35,170 nt of DNA from a virus, in the IMG/VR virus record IMGVR_UViG_3300037502_001007, positions 1 to 35,170 of that record. One strand, 5' to 3'. Below, piece by piece: positions 30,047 to 35,170 of the stretch. The position numbers and the translations under genes are program-made. Numbering within the stretch: position 1 is the first letter of the stretch; every line of letters starts with the position of its first letter. The notes under the pieces are model-generated. The model worked only from the letters and a program-made list of their open reading frames with translations. It did not search any database and was not told the DNA's origin.

Positions 30047-30183
30047 TTGATTTCACCATTTTGTTGTGCCAATTTCCAAGTTTCTTGAAGCATCCAACAA
30101 ATTTTTTCTTCATCATCATCAAACTTTGGCATATCTGTTTTTTGAAGTTCTTCAAGAATAAAGTTAATTAAATTCCAATTCAT
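30043..30183 (-). CDS. Very small acidic protein (46 aa)
   Basis: The ORF MNWNLINFILEELQKTDMPK continues FDDDEEKICWMLQETWKLAQ and ends QNGEIK. It fills the gap between the DUF1376 gene and the winged-helix gene with ATGA overlaps on both sides. It is helical; AT-rich codons. Function unknown. Confidence 0.65.
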   Translation of the reverse strand: MNWNLINFILEELQKTDMPKFDDDEEKICWMLQETWKLAQQNGEIK

Positions 30184-31007
30184 TTCGCAATACTCCTTCT
30201 CAGTGCAGCCATTTTTTCTAATTGTTCGATAGTTGGAGGTACGGCCTTTAATCTGTCTTGCTCAATTTTTACAAGCACTGGATCACGACCTGTATGTTGG
30301 GCAGGGACTGTTGTTCGGGCAATGTCAGCAGCTTGTTGGGCAAAAGAAGGCTTTGCACGAATCTTTGCCCAATCCTCCCGAACAGCCTCCATAAACGCCA
30401 AGTCCCAATCAAGGTATTGATATCCGTTCATTTTGGCTTTTCGAGTAAAAGCATCAAGATGCTCATCAAGTTTGTCAAAGCCTTTTTGTTTAGCCCACTC
30501 TTTGACTCTCTGGCTAACAGAAAAATCATCTGATATTGAAGTCTTGCGCTTGGGTTTAGCAGGCTTGCCCTGCGTCAATTCTTTCTTGTGTTCTGTGTTT
30601 TGTGTAATGTGTTCTGTGTTATGTGTAGCATTGCCTTCGGATTGCGTTCGCAATGCGTTCGCATCAACAAATAAGTCTTTGTTTTTGTTAGACTTTTTGT
30701 CCCAACGAGCCTTTGCACTCTGACTTGCCTTGCTAGATTTCTCTCCAGCCTTTGCCAATTCCTTGTTAGCACGATGATGAATCCAACCATCTTCAGTGCG
30801 CTCAAAATACTCTCGCAATACGACCGCAATGCAATCGCTATGCGAACGCATACGAATCTGTCTTGCAATTTCAGACTCATTCAAAGGGATTGGGCTTTCG
30901 TGAAGGTAGTACCAATCAAGCAAACGCCGATAGGTAAGATCTTCCATCTCAGAAAGATGTTCGGTATGGCTTTTGTAGTCGCCAATGTTAAATTGGTAAT
31001 AGTGCAT
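30180..31007 (-). CDS. DUF1376-type replication protein (275 aa)
   Basis: Start at ATG 31007 with GGAG upstream; a longer frame to 31061 reaches into the structured leader. The N-terminus MHYYQFNIGDYKSHTEHLSE MEDLTYRRLLDWYYLHE (two parts) is the DUF1376 signature ('h.yq.nigDy...T.hLs.....aYr.Ll..yy....plp'), followed by RSHSDCIAVVLREYFER and a positively charged middle. The C-terminal part SQRVKEWAKQKGFDKLDEHL resembles the DnaC/O-like ssDNA-loading region. DUF1376 proteins occur next to phage replication genes; a role in initiator/helicase loading is inferred. It lacks any visible Walker motif. Confidence 0.85.
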   Translation of the reverse strand: MHYYQFNIGDYKSHTEHLSEMEDLTYRRLLDWYYLHESPIPLNESEIARQIRMRSHSDCIAVVLREYFERTEDGWIHHRANKELAKAGEKSSKASQSAKARWDKKSNKNKDLFVDANALRTQSEGNATHNTEHITQNTEHKKELTQGKPAKPKRKTSISDDFSVSQRVKEWAKQKGFDKLDEHLDAFTRKAKMNGYQYLDWDLAFMEAVREDWAKIRAKPSFAQQAADIARTTVPAQHTGRDPVLVKIEQDRLKAVPPTIEQLEKMAALRRSIAK

Positions 31008-31118
31008 TAAAGCAACTCCGCAAATCTCCCGGAAGAAACGCACGGCAGGTGGGGAGTTCACTTTTCCCGAGGCTCATGACTTCCTCGGTAGCCGGGTTTC
31101 ATCAAACTATACCACCAC
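31008..31118 (-). other. Structured leader of the DUF1376 gene
   Basis: This 111-base gap has no gene and is GC-rich compared with its surroundings. On the minus strand CCGAGG/CCTCGG (31067-31088) form a hairpin with a 10-base loop; next, GGG and CCC words and a CTCCC...GGGAG pair can form further stems around the start site. A promoter call lies just upstream. It may be a regulatory leader or a small RNA. Confidence 0.5.
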
Positions 31119-31135
31119 TTACGCTCGGCTGTAAA
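31106..31135 (-). promoter_or_regulatory. Putative promoter before the DUF1376 leader
   Basis: On the minus strand TTTACA (31130-31135), an 18-base spacer and TATAGT (31106-31111) match the sigma70 consensus at 5 of 6 bases each. It overlaps the end of the upstream gene and would start the transcript near 31099, just before the hairpins. Confidence 0.5.
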
Positions 31136-31508
31136 TAGTGATTGGATTGTTGTGGTTGTACTTTTGTTGAGCAATCACAATCTCACGCCTTGACATGAAT
31201 GACTGCTCTTTGTTGCGCCAATCAAACGCATTGCCTTTGGACTTGACTGTGCCATCTTCCCATATGTCGCTGTGTATGTGTTGCTTTTGTGCAACAAATT
31301 CTTTGCCTGTCAATTTGTAGAAGTAGGCGTTTTTGCCGTTGTTTTGCATGACCTTTTTGACCAGCACAATGAACCCTTCAGCAACCAGTGTGTCTCTAAT
31401 TACAGTCGCAGATACATTAAATTTTGGAGCCAATCGCTTCATGATGTTTCGATGGTTCTTAGGGCCATTTGCAAGTTCATTTAGATAGAAGATTTTGGCT
31501 TGTAGCAC
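31119..31508 (-). CDS. Winged-helix DNA-binding protein (129 aa)
   Basis: The start is a GTG at 31508, 8 bases after AAGGAA. The N-terminal region LNELANGPKNHRNIMKRLAP KFNVSATVIRDTLVAEGFIV (two parts) has the layout of a winged helix: 'L..gp.....i...l..kfn.s..vvr..L...gfi', then a wing YFYKLTGKEFVAQ. The C-terminal 50 residues are basic and uncharacterised. It lies by the divergent junction with the plus-strand replication operon, so it may regulate both. This is inference. Confidence 0.68.
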   Translation of the reverse strand: MLQAKIFYLNELANGPKNHRNIMKRLAPKFNVSATVIRDTLVAEGFIVLVKKVMQNNGKNAYFYKLTGKEFVAQKQHIHSDIWEDGTVKSKGNAFDWRNKEQSFMSRREIVIAQQKYNHNNPITIYSRA

Positions 31509-31708
31509 AGTGTCAGTTCCTTTTTGGTGGTGAGTTCAATAGCCCGAGCCAAGAGTGCAACAGTTGCTGCCTCAAAGTCGCCGGGATCGAAAGTGTACTG
31601 TTTGACAGCTTGGATTGCAGTAACGCAAACCTCTTGTGCTGCCACAGTTTCGTGGTGGTCTGGTGTAGTCATACCGCCGAGGTTATCATTGTTGACCTGC
31701 TTGTACAT
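31481..31708 (-). CDS. Small protein of unknown function (75 aa, start uncertain)
   Basis: Candidate starts are ATG 31708 and ATG 31672; the longest start at 31777 overlaps the ribosome-binding site of the divergent gene and is unlikely. From 31708 the protein reads MYKQVNNDNLGGMTTPDHHE, followed by TVAAQEVCVTAIQAVKQYTF and ends CYKPKSSI. It is helical and overlaps the following gene by 28 bases. No clear Shine-Dalgarno decides the start; function unknown. Confidence 0.5.
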   Translation of the reverse strand: MYKQVNNDNLGGMTTPDHHETVAAQEVCVTAIQAVKQYTFDPGDFEAATVALLARAIELTTKKELTLCYKPKSSI

Positions 31709-31777
31709 AGGGGTAAACACCGATGTTTTTTTTGTTGATGCGTCATAACATGGAGGCTCAACAAGACAGGAGTTCAC

Positions 31778-31933
31778 ATGAACACAACATTTTTAACACG
31801 GGTTCGCAGCCTGTACTGCATCGATGGTGTGCCAGTTAGCACCCAACGTCACAACTGCCGACAGTGGATTAAATCTATCAGAATTCTTGGCGACAGATGG
31901 CTGCTTGCCAAACCAATCAATCGTAAAAGTTAA
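31778..31933 (+). CDS. Small basic protein at the start of the rightward replication operon (51 aa)
   Basis: The ORF MNTTFLTRVRSLYCIDGVPV, STQRHNCRQWIKSIRILGDR and the end WLLAKPINRKS is rich in Arg/Lys. AGGAG precedes the ATG at 6 bases. I recall similar short proteins ('fi.RVrsLy.iD.vP...qr.nr..Wv.s.r.LGdrWLLA.p') in other phages. It may bind nucleic acid given its charge; not proven. Confidence 0.75.
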   Translation: MNTTFLTRVRSLYCIDGVPVSTQRHNCRQWIKSIRILGDRWLLAKPINRKS

Positions 31934-31940
31934 GGTGTTC

Positions 31941-31967
31941 AGCCAACCTATTTAATGGCTGTTTTTT
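31941..31967 (+). terminator. Possible attenuator before the SSB-like gene
   Basis: AGCCA (31941-31945) and TGGCT (31956-31960) pair around a 10-base loop, and GTTTTTT follows. The stem is short, so this may be a weak terminator or attenuator between the small basic gene and the SSB-like gene. Confidence 0.35.
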
Positions 31968-31979
31968 AAGGAGAATGAA

Positions 31980-32606
31980 ATGGGCTTTGTAGCTTCGGAT
32001 AGTGGTGGTGGTAACTTCAAACGTGTGCCTTCTGGCGTTCACATTGGTCGTTGCTATTCGTTAATTGACCTTGGCACTCAGTTGTCTAGCGGTCAATATG
32101 GCGAGAAATTGCAGCACAAGATTCGTGTTGCTTGGGAGTTGTTTGGTGAGGATGAGGAAGGCAAGCCTTTGACCGTTGAGTTTGACGGTAAAGAGATGCC
32201 CATGACTATCAGCAAGTCATACACATTGTCGCTCAACGAGAAGTCTTCATTGCGTAAAGACTTGCAATCTTGGCGAGGTCGTGAGTTTACAGATGAAGAA
32301 GCAAAGGGCTTCGACATTAGCAAACTGATTGGTGCGTACTGCATGGTCAACGTGACGACCAGCGAAACAAACGGCAAGACGTACAGCAACGTGGCTAACT
32401 TGACTCCATTGCCAACAGCATTGAAGGCCAGCAAACCATCGGCTGTTCATGAAACAGTTATGTTTGACCTAGACAATCCTGATTGGGCTGTGTTTGATTC
32501 TTTCCACGACAAGCTCAAGGATGCTATCAAGCGTAGCCCTGAGTTTGCCAAGGCTGCTGGTCACTCGGTTGCGCCTACTGGTTTTAGTGACGAACCTGAT
32601 TTCTGA
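31980..32606 (+). CDS. Putative single-stranded-DNA-binding (SSB-like) protein (208 aa)
   Basis: The protein starts MGFVASDSGGGNFKRVPSGV HIGRCYSLIDLGTQ (two parts), then KIRVAWELFG, ITISKSYTLSL-like MTISKSYTLSLNEKSSLRKD, LQSWRGREFTDEE and YCMVNVTTSETNGKTYSNVA. The OB-like layout ('G.h...y..idlGtq......gk......ik..WEl.g....g...t.sk.yt.Sl.eks.Lrk.L..WRGr.Ft..E') is one that I recall in phage proteins treated as SSB-like. The acidic tip SDEPDF resembles the C-terminal tail of SSB. It is co-transcribed with Gp157-like and other replication genes. AAGGAG precedes the ATG. Confidence 0.72.
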   Translation: MGFVASDSGGGNFKRVPSGVHIGRCYSLIDLGTQLSSGQYGEKLQHKIRVAWELFGEDEEGKPLTVEFDGKEMPMTISKSYTLSLNEKSSLRKDLQSWRGREFTDEEAKGFDISKLIGAYCMVNVTTSETNGKTYSNVANLTPLPTALKASKPSAVHETVMFDLDNPDWAVFDSFHDKLKDAIKRSPEFAKAAGHSVAPTGFSDEPDF

Positions 32607-32608
32607 CC

Positions 32609-33103
32609 ATGACCAGTCTCTACGAATTAGCAACATCGTTTCGTGAACAACTTGATAACCTGTTTGATCCAGAAACAGGTGAGGCTTTGCCAGCGTTTGA
32701 CGAGTTCCGAGTCATGCTCGGTAATAAGGCAAACGCTGTCGCTGCCTACGTCTTGAATTGCGAGTCAGATGCTGAACAAGCAAAAGCCGCTATCAAGCGC
32801 ATTAAAGCCCTTCAAACGGCCTACGAGCGCAAAGCAGAGAAGTTGAGGGATTACCTTGCCGAGAACATGAAAACGGCTGGAATCCACGAAATAAAGGCTG
32901 CTGACGGGTCTTTTGTGGTCAAGCTGTATCTTGACCGTGATGAGTCTGTTGTCATTGAGGAAGGTGTTATTTTTCCGATGCACCTCCGCGCTGACCCCAA
33001 GCCACCAGAGCCAAGCAAAACCAAGATCAAGAATGCCATTCTTGCTGGTGAGCCTGTAGCTGGTGCTTACATTGTTCGCAAAGATCGTTTGACGATTAAA
33101 TGA
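32609..33103 (+). CDS. Siphovirus Gp157-like protein (164 aa)
   Basis: The segment LRDYLAENMKTAGIHEIKAA and the surrounding helices (AAIKRIKALQTAYERKAEKL), followed by FVVKLYLDRDESVVIEEGVI, FPMHLRADPKPPEPSKTKI and KNAILAGEPVAGAYIV, match the Gp157 family ('l..y....m......ki.....tf.l......v.i.de..iP.ey......v..kk.ikkaik.Ge.vpGA.l'). The family was named from Streptococcus phage Sfi11 gp157, with a proposed link to phage resistance; the molecular role is unclear. It often lies beside SSB-like genes, as here (2 bases apart). Confidence 0.9.
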   Translation: MTSLYELATSFREQLDNLFDPETGEALPAFDEFRVMLGNKANAVAAYVLNCESDAEQAKAAIKRIKALQTAYERKAEKLRDYLAENMKTAGIHEIKAADGSFVVKLYLDRDESVVIEEGVIFPMHLRADPKPPEPSKTKIKNAILAGEPVAGAYIVRKDRLTIK

Positions 33104-33194
33104 TTAACGGGCCTGAAAGCGGATGCTGGCTTCTGGGGATTCCCGGTAGAGCGCACCAGTGCAGCGAGTAAGGCCCACCTTACAAGGACAAGAC
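33104..33194 (+). other. Structured non-coding element in the replication operon
   Basis: This 91-base gap has no gene. GGGCCT (33109-33114) pairs perfectly with AGGCCC (33171-33176) to close about 56 bases containing inner pairs: GGG/CCC in GGGGATTCCC (33135-33144), GCAC/GTGC (33153-33162 region) and GCTG/CAGC (33124-33127 with about 33162-33165). It looks like a compact RNA fold, GC-rich and highly structured relative to flanking genes. The following gene's AAGGAC lies just after the closing stem. It does not match a tRNA pattern. It might be a riboswitch-like leader, a processing site or a small RNA. Confidence 0.55.
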
Positions 33195-33506
33195 ATGAAA
33201 CTAAAAGACCTTTTTGGCGGTCATCCGCTTGACCTTTTCCCAAGGGTTAGGAAAGACGATCCCATCACATCGTTTGAAGCAGCAGATTCAGCAAAAGAAC
33301 TGTCTGCAAAGCATTGGAATATCATTGTCGATTGCTTGAAAGAATACGGGCCGCTTGGCAAAGATGGCATTGCAAGGCTAACGGGTCTTGATGGCAATCA
33401 AGTTGCTCGACGCATGAACGAAATGAAAGTTATGGGCATAGTGTTCTTAACTGGCAAAACAGTCAAATCCGATTCTGGTCGTAATGAAAGAGAATGGACA
33501 GTATGA
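33195..33506 (+). CDS. Winged-helix-like protein (103 aa)
   Basis: Start at ATG 33195 with AAGGAC upstream; the longer frame from 33159 runs into the structured element. The protein starts MKLKDLFGGHPLDLFPRVRK, then DDPITSFEAADSAKELSAKH and the winged-helix block DCLKEYGPLGKDGIARLTGL, followed by VARRMNEMKVMGIVFLTGKT and SDSGRNEREWTV. The layout 'l...g.lt..eia..tGl.....arrl.eL...Giv..tg......sGr....W.' is typical of small phage DNA-binding proteins that I recall. A role in replication or regulation is likely but unproven. Confidence 0.72.
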   Translation: MKLKDLFGGHPLDLFPRVRKDDPITSFEAADSAKELSAKHWNIIVDCLKEYGPLGKDGIARLTGLDGNQVARRMNEMKVMGIVFLTGKTVKSDSGRNEREWTV

Positions 33507-33823
33507 AAGAAACACAATCGTTTGGCATGACAGAGTTTGAGGTCATGCAGTGGGCAGAAGCGCGAGGCATCTATGAAAACGGCACAGCATTAGGCCAAGC
33601 AAAGAAAACGCTTGAAGAAGCTGGTGAGTTGCTTGCTGCTGTTGCTGCCAATGACCGTAAAGAAATTGCAGATGCGATTGGTGACGTTGTGGTCACACTG
33701 GTTAACGTAGCAGTGTTGACCGACATGGATGTTCGTCAATGCTTCTATAACGCTTACAAGGTCATTGAACCACGCAAAGGCTACATGAACAAAAATGGTC
33801 AGTTCGTTAAGGAGCAATCATGA
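33503..33823 (+). CDS. MazG-like nucleotide pyrophosphohydrolase (106 aa)
   Basis: The ATG at 33503 overlaps the preceding stop by ATGA; an in-frame ATG at 33494 would add three residues. The motif KTLEEAGELLAAVA (EExxE type) and EIADAIGDVVVTLVNVAVL (ExxD type) are the metal-binding motifs of MazG and all-alpha NTP pyrophosphatases, which hydrolyse NTPs or dNTPs to monophosphates. In phages such enzymes may modify nucleotide or (p)ppGpp pools; that role is inferred. The C-terminus contains 'GYMNKNGQFVKEQS'. It is followed by a DUF3310 gene, a common companion in phages. Confidence 0.88.
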   Translation: MKETQSFGMTEFEVMQWAEARGIYENGTALGQAKKTLEEAGELLAAVAANDRKEIADAIGDVVVTLVNVAVLTDMDVRQCFYNAYKVIEPRKGYMNKNGQFVKEQS

Positions 33824-34047
33824 GCGCCCTACAACAACAAGTTGGTGGCGACCACTACCGCGCTAAAGGCATCCAGCCTATTGAATACATCCACGCAAAT
33901 AATTTAGGTTTTTGCGAGGGCAACGTAGTGAAATATGTTACCCGGTGGAAAGACAAAGGTGGCGAATCTGATCTGCGTAAAGCAATTCACTACCTTGAGT
34001 TGCTTATTCAGCTAGAAACAGAGCAATCTCAGCCTGACGCCGTTTAA
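33820..34047 (+). CDS. DUF3310 protein, nucleotide kinase-like (75 aa)
   Basis: The segments QVGGDHYRAKGIQPIEYIHA and LGFCEGNVVKYVTRWKDKGG followed by SDLRKAIHYLELLIQLE are the DUF3310 signature ('GgdHY......qp.e.i...l.f..GNvvKYv.R.k.K.g..DL.KA..yle.l'). T7 gene 1.7-like nucleotide kinases belong to the same group, so a nucleotide role is probable. It overlaps the MazG-like gene by ATGA and converges with the lysozyme gene, sharing 44 bases at the ends. Confidence 0.92.
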   Translation: MSALQQQVGGDHYRAKGIQPIEYIHANNLGFCEGNVVKYVTRWKDKGGESDLRKAIHYLELLIQLETEQSQPDAV

Positions 34048-34510
34048 CGAGTCCGGGCAGGACTTTGCCACCACCCTTAGTCCAAGCCATAAAAGCCTCC
34101 GCAGCGCCCTCCCAATCGCCTCTATTGGCCTTCATTCGGATGGTGCTGCGTTGCAGATTGCCTAGTCCTGCATTAAAGGCAAAAGAGACAAGAGCGTCAA
34201 AAGCGCCTTGACGCCCAACCACGCCGGGAACAAGTCGTAGAACACCACGTTCAAAATTTGCGAGGTCAGCCTTGAATATCGTAACCAGTTCTTCTTTTGA
34301 CCAGACACGGTTGTCTTCTGGTTTAAGTTGATATTCATCACGAATCATCCCGCTATAGGTTTTTGTTCGCACATTAGGCAAACGTAGCTGGTCGCCATAC
34401 ATTGCATGGCCCCACCCAACCGTCCAAATTTTTGCACTGCATTTGTATGGTTTGTTTCGGTAACCCTCAAAATAGTGCATTAAATGAATGCCTTTATCCG
34501 AAGTTTTCAC
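34004..34510 (-). CDS. GH24 lysozyme endolysin (168 aa)
   Basis: The start is a GTG at 34510, with GGAG 6 bases upstream, giving a 4-base overlap (GTGA) with the holin stop; a TTG further upstream is less likely. The catalytic part YFEGYRNKPYKCSAKIWTVG WGH (two parts) has Glu15, Cys24 and Thr30 (numbered from the GTG), the E-8-C-5-T pattern where Cys replaces the Asp of T4 lysozyme. Downstream, QGAFDALVSFAFNAGLGNLQ, STIRMKANRGDW and GLVKRRQAEIALF are standard GH24 words. No signal peptide or SAR membrane segment is seen, so holin-dependent release is expected. It hydrolyses peptidoglycan. Confidence 0.93.
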   Translation of the reverse strand: MKTSDKGIHLMHYFEGYRNKPYKCSAKIWTVGWGHAMYGDQLRLPNVRTKTYSGMIRDEYQLKPEDNRVWSKEELVTIFKADLANFERGVLRLVPGVVGRQGAFDALVSFAFNAGLGNLQRSTIRMKANRGDWEGAAEAFMAWTKGGGKVLPGLVKRRQAEIALFLAE

Positions 34511-35010
34511 TTCTTGCTCCAAGTCCTAGACCCAAACCAAAAGCCCAAAATTCCTCCAAGCATAGCCATTTCATCAGAACTGAAAATGATGTCGGAGTAG
34601 CGAATCACATCGTCAATGCTGGTAATGAGTGTTGGGTGATTCCACAGGTAGACAGCCATAAAAGCGTTGATGGCAACCAGTTCCAACACAAAGATGTAGG
34701 TCACTGTTGGTCGCACAGTGCCAACATAATTGGACACCCATACGGAAGCCTTGTCCAGCACCTTGGCGTCATGCTCCAGCGCGGCTTCGGTCATTTGCGC
34801 TTCAGTCTGCATTGCCACCTGCTCAGTGCGAATTTCTTCAATCTTTGCTTGTGCTGCAAAGCCAGCAGCAGCCAGTTGAAGCTCGCGCTCGGTCTGCATC
34901 TGAGCCAGAGCCAGTTCATGTTTCTGGTCAGCCTTGTTCTGAAAGTACTCAAGCAATTTGGGAAGACCGGAGATCAGCAGACCTCCAAGAGTTGAAATAA
35001 GTGAAAGCAT
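34507..35010 (-). CDS. Holin, GTA-type 3-TM-like (167 aa)
   Basis: The N-terminal helix (MLSLISTLGGLLISGLPKLL) is followed by a charged coiled-coil-like segment (QNKADQKHELALAQMQTERE), a membrane segment near 100-122 (VRPTVTYIFVLELVAINAFM) and a last membrane segment near the end (MAMLGGILGFWFGSRTWSKK). 'fGSRt..K' at the C-terminus and 'RP..ty.f' in the middle are words typical of the GTA_holin_3TM family that I recall. It lies immediately before the lysozyme gene. It forms lesions in the inner membrane for endolysin release; inferred from family and context. Confidence 0.82.
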   Translation of the reverse strand: MLSLISTLGGLLISGLPKLLEYFQNKADQKHELALAQMQTERELQLAAAGFAAQAKIEEIRTEQVAMQTEAQMTEAALEHDAKVLDKASVWVSNYVGTVRPTVTYIFVLELVAINAFMAVYLWNHPTLITSIDDVIRYSDIIFSSDEMAMLGGILGFWFGSRTWSKK

Positions 35011-35170
35011 CAGTTGCCCCTTTTGGTTAGCATTGCGCTGGCAATCTCCAGCATGAATTTGGTTTGCTCAATGTTCTGTGGTGGCTCTGTCCAACCAACA
35101 GTGATCTGCCCAACAAACTTATAGCTGTCTGGTGGAACACTTACCCTGCAAGTGTAGGCCACACCCTTCT
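35010..35170 (-). CDS. Short gene before the holin, partial at the window end
   Basis: Reading leftward from the window edge the frame is open and gives KGVAYTCRVSVPPDSYKFVG, QITVGWTEPPQNIEQTKFML and EIASAMLTKRGN before the stop at 35010, which overlaps the holin start (TGATG). If the sequence is circular, a GTG at 35162 (GVAYTCRV) lies 8 bases after the stop of the preceding gene and would give a 50-residue protein; an AAGG word is upstream at short spacing. Function unknown. Confidence 0.6.
   Translation of the reverse strand, partial: KGVAYTCRVSVPPDSYKFVGQITVGWTEPPQNIEQTKFMLEIASAMLTKRGN

Noticed and set aside
33104-33194. tRNA-like reading of the structured element (words such as GGTAGAGCGCACC)
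   Set aside because: Arm lengths and order do not give a cloverleaf on either strand, and no CCA or plausible anticodon arm is found.

Overview
The window holds the gene complement of a tailed double-stranded DNA phage with a long non-contractile tail (siphovirus type). It has an HK97-like head module (portal, U35-type prohead protease, HK97-fold capsid proteins), a lambda-like tail module (frameshifted tail assembly chaperone, tape measure, J-like tip protein) and a GH24 lysozyme with a 3-TM holin. No integrase, excisionase, CI-type repressor, tRNA or CRISPR array was seen, so a lytic lifestyle is possible but not proven. The host is probably a Gram-negative bacterium. The 'QEPVAW' modular protein, several very small Cys-rich proteins and the DUF1376/DUF3310/DUF1364-like genes are gene types I associate with phages of Burkholderiales and related freshwater Betaproteobacteria; this is inference from memory, not from a search.

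Layout. (1) 22899 down to 1, minus strand: the late operon. It runs HNH endonuclease, terminase small and large subunits, portal, protease, two paralogous capsid proteins separated by a terminator, neck proteins, two paralogous tail-tube proteins, chaperone pair with a -1 frameshift, gp10-like protein, tape measure, a GIY-YIG homing endonuclease, distal tail genes, a GNAT-like protein, J-like tip, collar fibre, collagen-like fibre and a final virion protein. (2) 34004-35170, minus strand: a short unknown gene, holin and lysozyme. Joining base 1 to base 35170 completes the truncated gene at 1-440 with a stop codon and puts the lysis genes directly after the fibre genes. The window is therefore probably a complete circular(ly permuted) genome of about 35.2 kb. 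(3) 22907-23037: a cluster of DnaA-box matches with a 16-bp palindrome, the likely replication origin, between the leftward late genes and a rightward early operon. (4) 23206-25287, plus strand: eight small genes, several very acidic, ended by a clear terminator. (5) 25753-31708, minus strand: about 20 tightly overlapping small genes including NinB-like, a DUF1364-like HNH protein, a zinc-finger/VRR-NUC fusion and a DUF1376 replication protein, ended by a terminator pair near 25681-25733. (6) 31778-34047, plus strand: a small basic protein, SSB-like protein, Gp157-like protein, winged-helix protein, MazG-like pyrophosphohydrolase and DUF3310 protein.

Most notable: both the major capsid gene and the major tail-tube gene are present as divergent tandem paralogs; an A_AAA_AAC slippery site sits exactly at the end of the chaperone gene; the putative origin; two structured non-coding segments (33104-33194 and 31008-31118); a 29-bp duplicated translational-coupling cassette; and at least six genes of 31-55 codons packed into ATGA-type overlaps.
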